Below, one piece after another: positions 1-7,000 of a stretch of 12,000 nt of DNA. Below the pieces are notes generated by a model. The model was not told the origin of the DNA, did no database searches, and saw only the letters and a list, made by a program, of their open reading frames with translations. How positions within the stretch are numbered: position 1 is the stretch's first letter; the number at the start of each line of letters is the position of its first letter. Made by a program: the position numbers and the translations under genes. This stretch comes from Chloroflexota bacterium (GTDB lineage Bacteria; Chloroflexota; Dehalococcoidia; SAR202; UBA11138): NCBI GenBank assembly GCA_022561955.1, contig JADFQF010000013.1, positions 1-12,000 on the forward strand, read 5' to 3'.

Positions 1-1499
1 ATCCATTCGATGCGTTCGTCCGTGATGACCCACACACGCCGTTCGCCGTTCAGCCGCTCCACGAGGTCTTTGTGGTCCACCAGAGGCACGCCGAAATACT
101 CGTCTTCCAGGTAATCGAACGTAGTGACCGTGCCGTCCCCGTTTGAGACGAACTTGTCTCTCAAATACCTGTGGACGGTCCCCAGGTAGTAGCTCGTGAC
201 GAAGGGGTTGGAGGAGACGATCAGGTCACCCGTTTGAATCCGGGCGCTTATTCGGCTGTAGTGCTCTTTCACGCTCGTGTCGCAGCTACTGCCCCGGCAA
301 GGGGGCCCGACCAGTCTGCTCACGGCTCCGGTAAACGTTGTGCCGTTGCCGGGAGGGGGAAACACCCACGAGACCGTGGCTAAGGCGGCCACGGCGACGG
401 CGACCGAAAGGAACGCATATTTTCGCTCGGACAGGCGCAGACGAAGCGATAGACGGCGGGATGTGAAGATGTGCCCACCGGCGATACCCAATAGAAGTGC
501 GTAGAAGGGCAGGACGAAGAACCACATTCTGATGTAAGGCTCAGACGTGCCGACTAAGTTCGCAAATGCGGCCAACGTTATGATCGAAGTCACGTAGATT
601 ACGATGGGGTTGGTGTCCCGCCACCTCTTTCTAACGGCCGAGACCACCAGAAACACGAATGCGGGCGCGAAGCCAATGGCGTATTGGGCCAGGTCCGAGT
701 AGTTCAGACCTCCCCCGCTCAGGCCCAGGCCGTTCTTCAAAAATGAAAATATACCTAACCGGAGGCCCAGGAATTCGGTGGAGCCGAAGTTGTATGCGGT
801 AATCAGGGGCGTAGCCTCGGCTGGAACGTACGTCAATGCAAATGCGCCGACGGCCGCGAGAGCGCACAGCCCGATCAAGGTATTGACGGTGATCAACCGC
901 CTGACGCCCTGTCCGGATGCCCAGCTGGTGATTATCAATGAGGCCGGAATGGCGGCCATCAATACCAGGCCCTGCTTGTGACTGAATATCGCCGCCGCGA
1001 TGGCAAGAAAGGACAGGAGCCACCACCTTCGGTCGCTCTCGGCGGCGCCCCTCCAGGCGGAATACACCGCCAGTATTGCGAAGAACTGGAGGGCCATATA
1101 CATGCGGGGACTGGTGGCGTACAGGGCCTGCATCTGAGATGCGCTCATAATCGCGACGGTCACGATGCCAAGCCACGGCCTTCGCAGCGCATCCTTCGCG
1201 AACAGGTAGACGAGCCACAGAGATCCCAGGCCCATGAGCAGGCTCGGAAGCATGATGCTCAGCTGGTTGGCACCTAAGACCCTTATGGCGGCGCCCACCA
1301 GATAGTTCGGCAGGTATCCCCGGGCGTAGATGAAGCCCGAAGGCAACCGAGGAACACCCTGCTCACTTATGCCCTGGGCGGCAAGAAGGGATATGCCCTC
1401 GTCCTGGAAGATGCTTCGTTGTGAGAGCCCGTACCATAGCCAGTAGACCGCGACGATTACGAGCAGTATGGCGAGGACTCTGGATGGCCTCGACAACAT
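1..1499 (-). CDS. ArnT/GT39-like polytopic membrane glycosyltransferase (3' partial)
   Basis: This frame is open from an ATG at 1499 to the left edge without a stop, giving 499 codons plus two bases, so the C-terminus lies outside the window. The product has about 11-12 hydrophobic segments (first at residues about 8-24, last at about 361-380), then a hydrophilic region from about 381 onward. An Asp-Glu pair (D33-E34, in RSIFQDEGIS) lies just after the first membrane helix, where GT-C enzymes such as ArnT and protein O-mannosyltransferases carry a catalytic acidic pair in the first outer loop. The soluble tail has a possible disulfide pair, C401/C406. Family knowledge: such enzymes move a sugar from a polyprenyl-phosphate donor to an acceptor outside the cytoplasmic membrane. 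The gene starts 28 bp after the ArnC-like donor synthase, which fits that role. A TTG at 1508 is an alternative start with better spacing to a GAAGG motif. Acceptor unknown. Confidence 0.85.
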   Translation of the reverse strand, partial: MLSRPSRVLAILLVIVAVYWLWYGLSQRSIFQDEGISLLAAQGISEQGVPRLPSGFIYARGYLPNYLVGAAIRVLGANQLSIMLPSLLMGLGSLWLVYLFAKDALRRPWLGIVTVAIMSASQMQALYATSPRMYMALQFFAILAVYSAWRGAAESDRRWWLLSFLAIAAAIFSHKQGLVLMAAIPASLIITSWASGQGVRRLITVNTLIGLCALAAVGAFALTYVPAEATPLITAYNFGSTEFLGLRLGIFSFLKNGLGLSGGGLNYSDLAQYAIGFAPAFVFLVVSAVRKRWRDTNPIVIYVTSIITLAAFANLVGTSEPYIRMWFFVLPFYALLLGIAGGHIFTSRRLSLRLRLSERKYAFLSVAVAVAALATVSWVFPPPGNGTTFTGAVSRLVGPPCRGSSCDTSVKEHYSRISARIQTGDLIVSSNPFVTSYYLGTVHRYLRDKFVSNGDGTVTTFDYLEDEYFGVPLVDHKDLVERLNGERRVWVITDERIEW

Positions 1500-1527
1500 G
1501 GCGAGCAAGGCCGCGGCCCTTCGAGGC

Positions 1528-2571
1528 TCAGTTAGTGCTGAAGCGCTCACGAGAACTCTCCAACACTTCTCTCACAACATAGATGGGCTTGTTCTGCGTC
1601 TCGTGATACGTTCTCATCGCGATCTCGCCCAGGAAACCCATGCTGATAAACTGCACGCTGGCAAGGAACAGTAGAATCGTCAGGAACAGTAAAGGATTCC
1701 CCGTCATATTGAAGTCCATGAACAGCTTCATCATCACCGTGGCCAGACCGGACGTTCCGGCCCCAAGCATTGCCAGGACGCCGAGACCGCCAAACATCTG
1801 CATGGGCCTGCTCATATATGTGAGCAGAAGCTTCAGCGTAATCAGGTCCAGCATGCCCCGCATCAGGCGGGTAATGCCGTACTTCGATTTTCCGTAGGGT
1901 CTTGGATGGTGGGAGACCTCGATCTCTGCCACCCGGACGCCCATGGCGCTGGCAACCGCGGGAACGTACCGGTGCAGCTCACCGTATAGCTGAATGCCCT
2001 TAACGACCTCCTTGCGATATGCCTTCAGCGTGCAGCCGAAGTCGTGGAGCGTAACGCCGGTGAGCCACGAAGCCATCTTATTGGACAGCTTGGAGGGGAG
2101 GGCCTTGGATATCATCGGGTCCTTGCGGTTCTTCCGCCAACCGCTGACGATGTCGTAACCCTCGTCCAACTTGTCCAGCAAGTGTGGAATATCGGAGGGG
2201 TCGTTTTGAAGGTCGGCGTCGATCGTGATAATGACATCGCCGCGTGCCTCGTCGAAGCCCGCCACCAGGGCAGCGGTCTGTCCGAAGTTGCGCCTCAGGC
2301 GGATCACCTTTACGTTTGGGTCCTCCTTTGAAATCTCCCTCAAAGTGGAGAAGCTGCCATCCTGGCTGCCATCGTCCACGAACACCATCTCGTGTCCGCC
2401 GCTTATCTTATCCAGGACCCCTTTTAGGCGTTCGTAAAGGGTAGGAAGGCTTTCTTCCTCGTTGAAGACGGGTATGATAACCGAGGTCCTCGGATGTACG
2501 GCCTGCATATCGGCGCCTCCGTCGTTCCCTCTGGAGTCTGGTGTTTGATGCCCGTTTACGTTCGTAGACAT
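1528..2571 (-). CDS. ArnC/GtrB/DPM1-like polyprenyl-phosphate glycosyltransferase (GT2)
   Basis: A 347-residue GT2 protein. The GT-A domain begins at about residue 28 (SVIIPVFNEEESL), with FVDDGSQDGS at 64-73, the metal-binding DADLQ at 118-122, DFGC at 177-180, LHRYVP at 199-204 and RPYGKSKYG at 224-232. This series is typical of ArnC, GtrB and dolichyl-phosphate mannose synthase relatives. Two C-terminal hydrophobic segments (about 257-285 and 293-318) match the membrane anchor of that group. Family role: transfer of a sugar from a nucleotide donor to polyprenyl phosphate on the inner face of the membrane. The ATG directly abuts the TAA of the upstream DegT-family gene, with no spacer and no clear ribosome-binding site, suggesting translational coupling. 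The ArnT-like gene follows at once, giving a donor-maker and donor-user pair. The first 27 residues are polar and look dispensable. The sugar cannot be read from the sequence. Confidence 0.92.
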   Translation of the reverse strand: MSTNVNGHQTPDSRGNDGGADMQAVHPRTSVIIPVFNEEESLPTLYERLKGVLDKISGGHEMVFVDDGSQDGSFSTLREISKEDPNVKVIRLRRNFGQTAALVAGFDEARGDVIITIDADLQNDPSDIPHLLDKLDEGYDIVSGWRKNRKDPMISKALPSKLSNKMASWLTGVTLHDFGCTLKAYRKEVVKGIQLYGELHRYVPAVASAMGVRVAEIEVSHHPRPYGKSKYGITRLMRGMLDLITLKLLLTYMSRPMQMFGGLGVLAMLGAGTSGLATVMMKLFMDFNMTGNPLLFLTILLFLASVQFISMGFLGEIAMRTYHETQNKPIYVVREVLESSRERFSTN

Positions 2572-3708
2572 TTAAGACCCCGCTGCTACTTCGAGATGTT
2601 GCTCTAGCGACTGTGGCCCTCGGCCGTCGAATATCTTCGTAATCTCAGCAACCTGCGAGACCGACAGCTCGGGATACATCGGTAGTGAAAGCACTTCGCC
2701 GGCGGCCTGCTCACTTACCGGAAAATCGCCGCTCTGGTACTTCAAGTCCCTGTACGCGGGCTGCAGATGTAGCGGCACCGGGAAATGTAGTCCCGACTCG
2801 ATTCCCGCGCTCGTCAAGGCACGCCGCCAGTGACCTCGCTCCGGGGTCCTGATCACGAACCTGTGATATACGTGCTGACCGTCGGGCTCTTCGGATATGA
2901 ACTCCACCCCGCAATCGCTCAGGCGAGCTCTATACTCTTCTGCTAGGGCGCGCCGCTGCTCGTTCCATCCATCTAGATACGGGAGCTTGACGCGCAGCAC
3001 GGCGGCCTGGATAGTCCCCATGCGGCTGTTAAATCCGACGCACGCGTGGTCGTACTTGTCTATGCGACCGTGATTTCTCAGGAGCCTGATCTTCTCCGCC
3101 AGCTTGGGGTCATCGGTGATGACCGCGCCCGCGTTTCCGAAGGTTCCCAGGTTATTGGAAGGGAAGAAGCTGAAGCAGCCCGCGTCCCCGAAGGTGCCTA
3201 CGTGTTCGCCCATGTAGCGGGCGCCGTGTGCTTGGGCGGCGTCCTCGATTACTTTCAGTCCATGGGCCCTGGCCACTTCCATTATCTTCGTCATATTGGC
3301 CGGGTTCCCGTGAAGATGGACGGGAAGTATGGCCCTGGTCTTATCCGTTATTGCCGAGGCGATCTCATCGGCGTTGATATTGCACGTGTCGGAGACGATG
3401 TCCACGAATACCGGTCTCGCCCCGATCTGGCATATGGTTTCGACGGTTGCCGTGAACGTCAGAGGTGTCGTTATGACCTCGTCGCCTGGTCCGATGCCCG
3501 CGGCCATCAGCGCGAGGCGCAGCGCGTCCGAGCCGGAGCCTACACAGACCGCCTCCCTGGAGCCGCAGTATTCGGCGAACTCCCGCTCGAAAAGAGCGAC
3601 CTCCTCGCCTTCTATAAACGTGGCCCTGGATACGACGCCCGCGACGGCCTCGTCCAGCTCCTCTTTGATGGATAAGTACTGTGCCTTGAGGTCTACCAAT
3701 GGGACCAA
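2572..3708 (-). CDS. DegT/DnrJ/EryC1/StrS-family protein lacking the PLP lysine
   Basis: A 378-residue fold-type I PLP-family protein of normal length. It has the family N-terminus (VPLVDLKAQYL, 2-12), the phosphate-binding stretch GSGSDALRLAL (57-67), EDAAQAHGA (155-163) with D156 placed to contact the PLP ring nitrogen, and FNSRM with IQAAVL (226-238). The segment that normally reads SF-x-P-x-K-N-L-G reads SFFPSNNLG at 180-188, so the Schiff-base lysine is N185 (codon AAT at 3154-3156). Other departures from the usual pattern are N192, where Asp is common (GNAGAV), and G231 after FNSRM, where Asp is common. Normal members make amino sugars such as dTDP- or UDP-4-amino-sugars; ColD, a 3-dehydratase, has His at this position. 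The start is TTG with an upstream AAGAGGTAG 8 nt away, and the conserved N-terminus begins right there. Membership is certain; the reaction is not. It may be a variant enzyme, an inactive homologue, or affected by a base error. Confidence 0.92.
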   Translation of the reverse strand: MVPLVDLKAQYLSIKEELDEAVAGVVSRATFIEGEEVALFEREFAEYCGSREAVCVGSGSDALRLALMAAGIGPGDEVITTPLTFTATVETICQIGARPVFVDIVSDTCNINADEIASAITDKTRAILPVHLHGNPANMTKIMEVARAHGLKVIEDAAQAHGARYMGEHVGTFGDAGCFSFFPSNNLGTFGNAGAVITDDPKLAEKIRLLRNHGRIDKYDHACVGFNSRMGTIQAAVLRVKLPYLDGWNEQRRALAEEYRARLSDCGVEFISEEPDGQHVYHRFVIRTPERGHWRRALTSAGIESGLHFPVPLHLQPAYRDLKYQSGDFPVSEQAAGEVLSLPMYPELSVSQVAEITKIFDGRGPQSLEQHLEVAAGS

Positions 3709-3713
3709 TTTAT

Positions 3714-3722
3714 CTACCTCTT
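3714..3722 (-). promoter_or_regulatory. Ribosome-binding site for the DegT-family gene
   Basis: The minus strand reads AAGAGGTAG here, with the GAGG core 8 nt before the TTG at 3708. It supports TTG as the true start; the conserved family N-terminus begins at the second codon. Confidence 0.65.
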
Positions 3723-3770
3723 CTACTTCCAGCCTGAAATCTTATCGGCTGCAAGGCTCTTACGCAGGCT

Positions 3771-4874
3771 TCAGCCCCGGGCCTTGCTGCCATTCGAGCG
3801 AAATCCTCGTGCTGCGGCGTCCTTGGAATCTCGGTTTCCCCGTTCGAACTCCTGGGACATAATCGCCGAGACCTTCTGGACGTAGGTGTCCAGATTGAGG
3901 TCCTTTTCGACCGCCTTGCGTGCCGTCTCTCCCGTCCGTTTCGTCTCTTCGGGATTGTCCAGGAGGCTGCATATCACGTCGCGTAGTGCCTCGTGGTCTT
4001 CCGGCGGCACGTAATAGCCAGTCTCCCCGTCCTCGATAATGTCTACGTTTCCACCGTTGGCCGTCGCGACCACCGCCTTGCCCATTGCCATCGACTCGTA
4101 GATCACCAGAGACCCCGCCTGCATGTTCACGGGCAGCAATGGCACGACGACCAGTGAGGCCTGGGCATAGAGGTCCCGCATTATCTCCGGAGTCGCGCAG
4201 CTCACGAACTTGACCCTGTCCGGCAACTTCACACTGGACTGCTCGTAGCCGCCATTCACCCAGGGGCTCGCGGCGGCGATGACGACATCGGCGTCGATGT
4301 CGTCGATGGCCATCAGGAGGGTCTTGTAATCCCTCTCCAGCAGACCCGCGCTCACGATCATTTTCCGGCCAGGGGCCGTCATTGGTTTCCAGAATGATGC
4401 GTCGGCGGGATGCAGCACGACGCTGACCTTGTCCTCGCTTATGCCCAGCTCCTCGATCAGATACCGGGCGTGAGTCGACCCGTAGCAGATGAAACGCGAT
4501 ATATGCGTGTCCACATGGAGCCATCTGACGAAGAGGCTCTTCTTTAGCGGAGTCAGGTAATGTGTGACCATGACGTGAGTCTTGTCGACGCGAGCGATCT
4601 TGAATAGGAGGGCGATCAACAGGCCCACCTGCTCCGACATGGTCAAGACGACGTCGTATTCGCGCCTTCTGGCGAAGGCATTCCATGCCAGCGCCATCAT
4701 CGAGAGAATACGATGCCGAAATATTCCGCTCGGCCTCCGAGATATGATCTCGGCGCCCAGCGCGTCGACCAGCAGCCGATAGTCCTTCCTCGGCTCTTCG
4801 CCGTCTGATGACTCTCCTCGGAGAGCCTGCGGCAACACGTCGTTGATTACAATTGAACATTTCATATCATTCAT
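3771..4874 (-). CDS. GT4-like (GT-B fold) glycosyltransferase
   Basis: A 367-residue soluble protein with the two-domain layout of GT-B enzymes. The N-terminal half carries YDVVLTMSEQVGLL (73-86) and a hydrophobic patch near 84-93 that could touch the membrane. The C-terminal half has MIVSAGLLERDYKTLL (172-187), where GT4 enzymes start the donor-binding domain, and AGSLVIYESMAMGKAVVAT (253-271) followed by EDGETGYYVPPEDHEAL (281-297). The nucleotide-sugar motif E-x7-E appears as Q252-x7-E260; a Gln at the first position also seems common in related polysaccharide-locus enzymes, so activity is expected. Likely role: addition of one sugar to the lipid-linked repeat unit at the inner membrane face. 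It follows a 221-bp gap and may open a transcription unit; the DegT-family gene begins 62 bp downstream. ATG at 4865 is an alternative start, and neither has a strong ribosome-binding site. The residues after about 345 are charged and poorly conserved in appearance. Confidence 0.88.
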   Translation of the reverse strand: MNDMKCSIVINDVLPQALRGESSDGEEPRKDYRLLVDALGAEIISRRPSGIFRHRILSMMALAWNAFARRREYDVVLTMSEQVGLLIALLFKIARVDKTHVMVTHYLTPLKKSLFVRWLHVDTHISRFICYGSTHARYLIEELGISEDKVSVVLHPADASFWKPMTAPGRKMIVSAGLLERDYKTLLMAIDDIDADVVIAAASPWVNGGYEQSSVKLPDRVKFVSCATPEIMRDLYAQASLVVVPLLPVNMQAGSLVIYESMAMGKAVVATANGGNVDIIEDGETGYYVPPEDHEALRDVICSLLDNPEETKRTGETARKAVEKDLNLDTYVQKVSAIMSQEFERGNRDSKDAAARGFRSNGSKARG

Positions 4875-5095
4875 TGCGGCGCCATTCGATAGCTGTTATC
4901 CATCCCTTGAATCGTATTTCCAAGAGGCCGAATCAGCGACCCCTTTTCCGCTTAATTCGCTGGTGACGGGGTGATTAGTCCAAAGCACCCGATCTCTCTG
5001 CTTAATCGCTCACCCGATTGGCTGACCCCTCGGCCGGCTTCGTGGTCTGTTGGGTGAATCAGAGTGACCGCGCACTGAAAAAAGGTTCTATCCCG
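4875..5095. other. 221-bp intergenic region with imperfect repeats
   Basis: This is one of the two longest gaps in the window, and no convincing coding sequence was seen on the minus strand. It holds several related short repeats (described separately), a weak hairpin followed by six T residues just after the upstream stop codon, and AT-richer stretches around 4951-4957 and 5001-5006. It is a reasonable place for a promoter or operator ahead of the GT4-like gene, but no clear -35/-10 pair could be chosen. Confidence 0.5.
4928..5030. repeat. Cluster of imperfect direct and inverted repeats
   Basis: On the plus strand, CACCCGAT occurs exactly at 4986-4993 and 5011-5018 (25 bp apart). CTGCTTAATCGCT (4998-5010) resembles CCGCTTAATTCGCT (4948-4961). 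CCGAATCAGCGACCCCT (4928-4944) matches CCGATTGGCTGACCCCT (5014-5030) at 12 of 17 positions. CAGCGA (4934-4939) and TCGCTG (4957-4962) form a perfect inverted repeat with a 17-bp spacer. The pattern could be a regulator-binding region or an old local duplication. The matches are short, so function is uncertain. Confidence 0.4.
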
Positions 5096-5101
5096 TCAAC
5101 C
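5078..5101 (-). terminator. Weak candidate terminator after the deacetylase gene
   Basis: On the minus strand GGTT (5101-5098) can pair with AACC (5087-5084), with a 10-nt loop, followed directly by six T residues (5083-5078). The stop codon of the deacetylase gene lies in the hairpin. The stem is only 4 bp, so it may attenuate weakly or not at all. Confidence 0.2.
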
Positions 5102-5941
5102 GATCGCCGTCAGGGCAGACTTGAGTCGCCTGATGAGCGGCGATTGGCGAAGTCGGTGTTTCGTTCCCGTTACGTTCAACCTCCATTGGACGGCGCCCGT
5201 GTGAGCCGCCGCGTCGACACGACTGAGATTGAACCTGTGGTGGCTCCTCTGGTCTATTCCGCAGGCCGCCGAATAGCCCGCCTCGCGCACGATTTCTTGC
5301 AGCCAGGGAGTTACACCTCCGAACGGGTAGGCGAAGGCGTTAATATTCCTTCCCATGAGCTGCTCGAGCTCCGTTTTGGACTGGGCAATCTCATTCCTCG
5401 CCTCATCCCTTGTCAGGGCGGGAAGGGAGGTGTGGGTCCGGCTGTGGGAGCCAAAGTCGATGCCGTGCCTCGCCATCTCGAATATCTGAGAACGGTCCAT
5501 TAACGGCGATTCATCCGTCTTGCCGGCATCCCAGGAGCTAGACTCGCCGATGTGCCCGCTCACGAGGAAGACCGTCGCCGTGAAGCCATATTTCTGTAGA
5601 ATCGGGAAGGCGTGCGTAAACGTGTCCTCGTAGCCGTCGTCGAAGGTAATGACCACCGAACGGCCGGGCATTTTGACTCCCGCATCCAGCATGCCTGCCA
5701 GCTCGTCCACGGTGAGGCCTCTATACGCCTTGTCGGCCAGGTATCGCAGCTGCATTTCGAATCGGTCCAGGCTGATGGACAGATTGTAGGGGTTCGAGCC
5801 CTCCAGCCTGTCTACGACCCGGTGATACATCAGGATGGGCAGCCACGGAACGGCGTCGGCCAGGCCCGTCTCCGTCGTGAAGGGAGACCCGGCAAGGTTT
5901 TCCATGTTTTTTATATCGGAAGTGTCCATCTCATCTGCCAT
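5096..5941 (-). CDS. Polysaccharide deacetylase, NodB/CE4 family, no signal peptide
   Basis: A 281-residue protein with a complete CE4 core. It has LPILMYHRVVD (34-44), motif 1 TFDDGYED (99-106) with the likely base D101 and metal ligand D102, motif 2 HSRTH (166-170) with metal ligands H166 and H170, and motif 3 AYPFGG (204-209). The SRVDA stretch at 240-244 is a common late feature of this subgroup. CE4 enzymes remove N-acetyl (or O-acetyl) groups from sugars using a divalent metal. The N-terminal 33 residues are polar, with no signal peptide or membrane anchor, so the enzyme is predicted to be cytosolic, where it could act on a nucleotide-sugar or lipid-linked intermediate. It lies 33 bp after the GT2 gene, in the same unit as the flippase. 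ATG at 5941 has a stop in frame just upstream; ATG at 5929 is an alternative. The substrate is unknown. Confidence 0.9.
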   Translation of the reverse strand: MADEMDTSDIKNMENLAGSPFTTETGLADAVPWLPILMYHRVVDRLEGSNPYNLSISLDRFEMQLRYLADKAYRGLTVDELAGMLDAGVKMPGRSVVITFDDGYEDTFTHAFPILQKYGFTATVFLVSGHIGESSSWDAGKTDESPLMDRSQIFEMARHGIDFGSHSRTHTSLPALTRDEARNEIAQSKTELEQLMGRNINAFAYPFGGVTPWLQEIVREAGYSAACGIDQRSHHRFNLSRVDAAAHTGAVQWRLNVTGTKHRLRQSPLIRRLKSALTAIG

Positions 5942-5974
5942 AATTTCTTAGGAAAGATACCTCTAAGGCGATGG

Positions 5975-7000
5975 CTATGCGGGAGGCGTCGCCTCTCGCT
6001 TCGGGCTCGAGGGTGACTTCATGCCTACGACAAGCTGCCGGAATCGCTCGGCTCCGCCCAGCTGCTCGGCGGCGCCGTTCCAATAGCGAATGTTGAAGAT
6101 AATGCTGTAGGCGACGTGGGAGAGTCTTCGAAGGCCCAGCAGGTCGCAAATTCCCGCACCGAGTTTCAGCATCCGCACCAGCATGCGCTGCACCCTTTTC
6201 CTGCCAAGGGATAGCTGCACGAAATTCCTTATGACTAGCCCCCGACGGTGATACCAGCTAAATATCTCCGGCAACACGCTGAGATGGCCTCTCTTGACAG
6301 CCAGAAGGACATCGGTTTGTCCATAGGCGTGGGCCGAAGAGCACCACGAATCGAAGGTGCGGTAGCCCCTGTGAATAGCCGAGGCGTCGTGACTGAAATA
6401 AAAGGGAACGCCTTCTCGCTCGAAGCGGAAGCCCAGCTCCACATCTTCTCCCCGACGCAGCTCTTCGTTGAATCCTCCGACGGCCAGGAAAGCCTCTCTG
6501 GAAACGGAGAAGTTCCCCGAATAGAGTCGTCGACCGGCGGGCGGCCTGCGACCATCGGCGACGGCTTCGTAGTGATTGGAGAGAACGGTGTCGTCCCAGA
6601 CGTTCCATCCCGACCTCTTGCCGGTGTCCGCAGGAATGAGCCGTCCCAGCACCACTCCCGGCGGATTGTCGGTCTGCATGCGCAGATGCTCCTCGAGCAG
6701 CTGATCGTGGGGCATGATGTCATCGTCGAGGAACAGGACCACGCCGCCGTGTGCTTCCTTCGCTCCACGGTTCCGTGCAACGGCCACTCCGGACTGCTCC
6801 TGATACACGACCCTGAGCTCATACGGCTGCTCCGACGTCTCGACCATGTCGAGGGTGTCGTCCGTAGACCCGTCTATCACCACGACGACCTCGAATTCGG
6901 ACGGGGGCAGGGTCTGCTCCCGAAACGTCGTGAGCATCTCCTTCAAGAGGTCTCTTCTGTTGTGCGTAGGGATTACGACGCTCAGTCTGATGTCTGACAT
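5975..7000 (-). CDS. GT2 glycosyltransferase
   Basis: A GT-A fold glycosyltransferase of 341 residues (numbered from ATG at 7000). The N-terminus reads LSVVIPTHNRRDLL (6-19), then VVVIDGSTDDT (39-49), a DDD metal-binding triad in VLFLDDDIMPHD (88-99) and GEDVELGFR (184-192), which holds the likely catalytic acidic residues. These are the standard landmarks of GT2 enzymes that add one sugar from a nucleotide donor. The C-terminal part (about 250-315) is basic with some hydrophobic runs and probably associates with the membrane without clear helices. The gene touches the flippase gene in a TGATG junction; an in-frame GTG at 7003 is the alternative start and would overlap by 4 bp. A GGAG sits 5 nt ahead of the ATG. 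Donor and acceptor sugars cannot be read from the sequence. Confidence 0.92.
   Translation of the reverse strand: MSDIRLSVVIPTHNRRDLLKEMLTTFREQTLPPSEFEVVVVIDGSTDDTLDMVETSEQPYELRVVYQEQSGVAVARNRGAKEAHGGVVLFLDDDIMPHDQLLEEHLRMQTDNPPGVVLGRLIPADTGKRSGWNVWDDTVLSNHYEAVADGRRPPAGRRLYSGNFSVSREAFLAVGGFNEELRRGEDVELGFRFEREGVPFYFSHDASAIHRGYRTFDSWCSSAHAYGQTDVLLAVKRGHLSVLPEIFSWYHRRGLVIRNFVQLSLGRKRVQRMLVRMLKLGAGICDLLGLRRLSHVAYSIIFNIRYWNGAAEQLGGAERFRQLVVGMKSPSSPKREATPPA

Noticed and set aside
631..1218. A 195-codon minus-strand frame in the left part of the window.
   Set aside because: It is a shadow of the GT39-like gene, whose frame is open to the window edge with hydrophobic helices and an Asp-Glu motif.
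3046..3675. A 209-codon plus-strand frame opposite the DegT-family gene.
   Set aside because: Antisense shadow; no domain features, and all supported genes are on the other strand.
4116..4121. Gln252 in place of the first Glu of the E-x7-E motif in the GT4-like protein, considered as an inactivating change.
   Set aside because: As I recall, related polysaccharide-locus GT4 proteins also carry Q-A-G at this place, so it is probably a subfamily trait. An alignment would settle it.
3760..4860. A 366-codon open frame on the minus strand almost as long as the GT4-like gene.
   Set aside because: It overlaps the GT4-like gene in another frame, is rich in Arg and Gly with no domain motif, and looks like a codon-bias shadow. 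The GT4 frame has clear family motifs.
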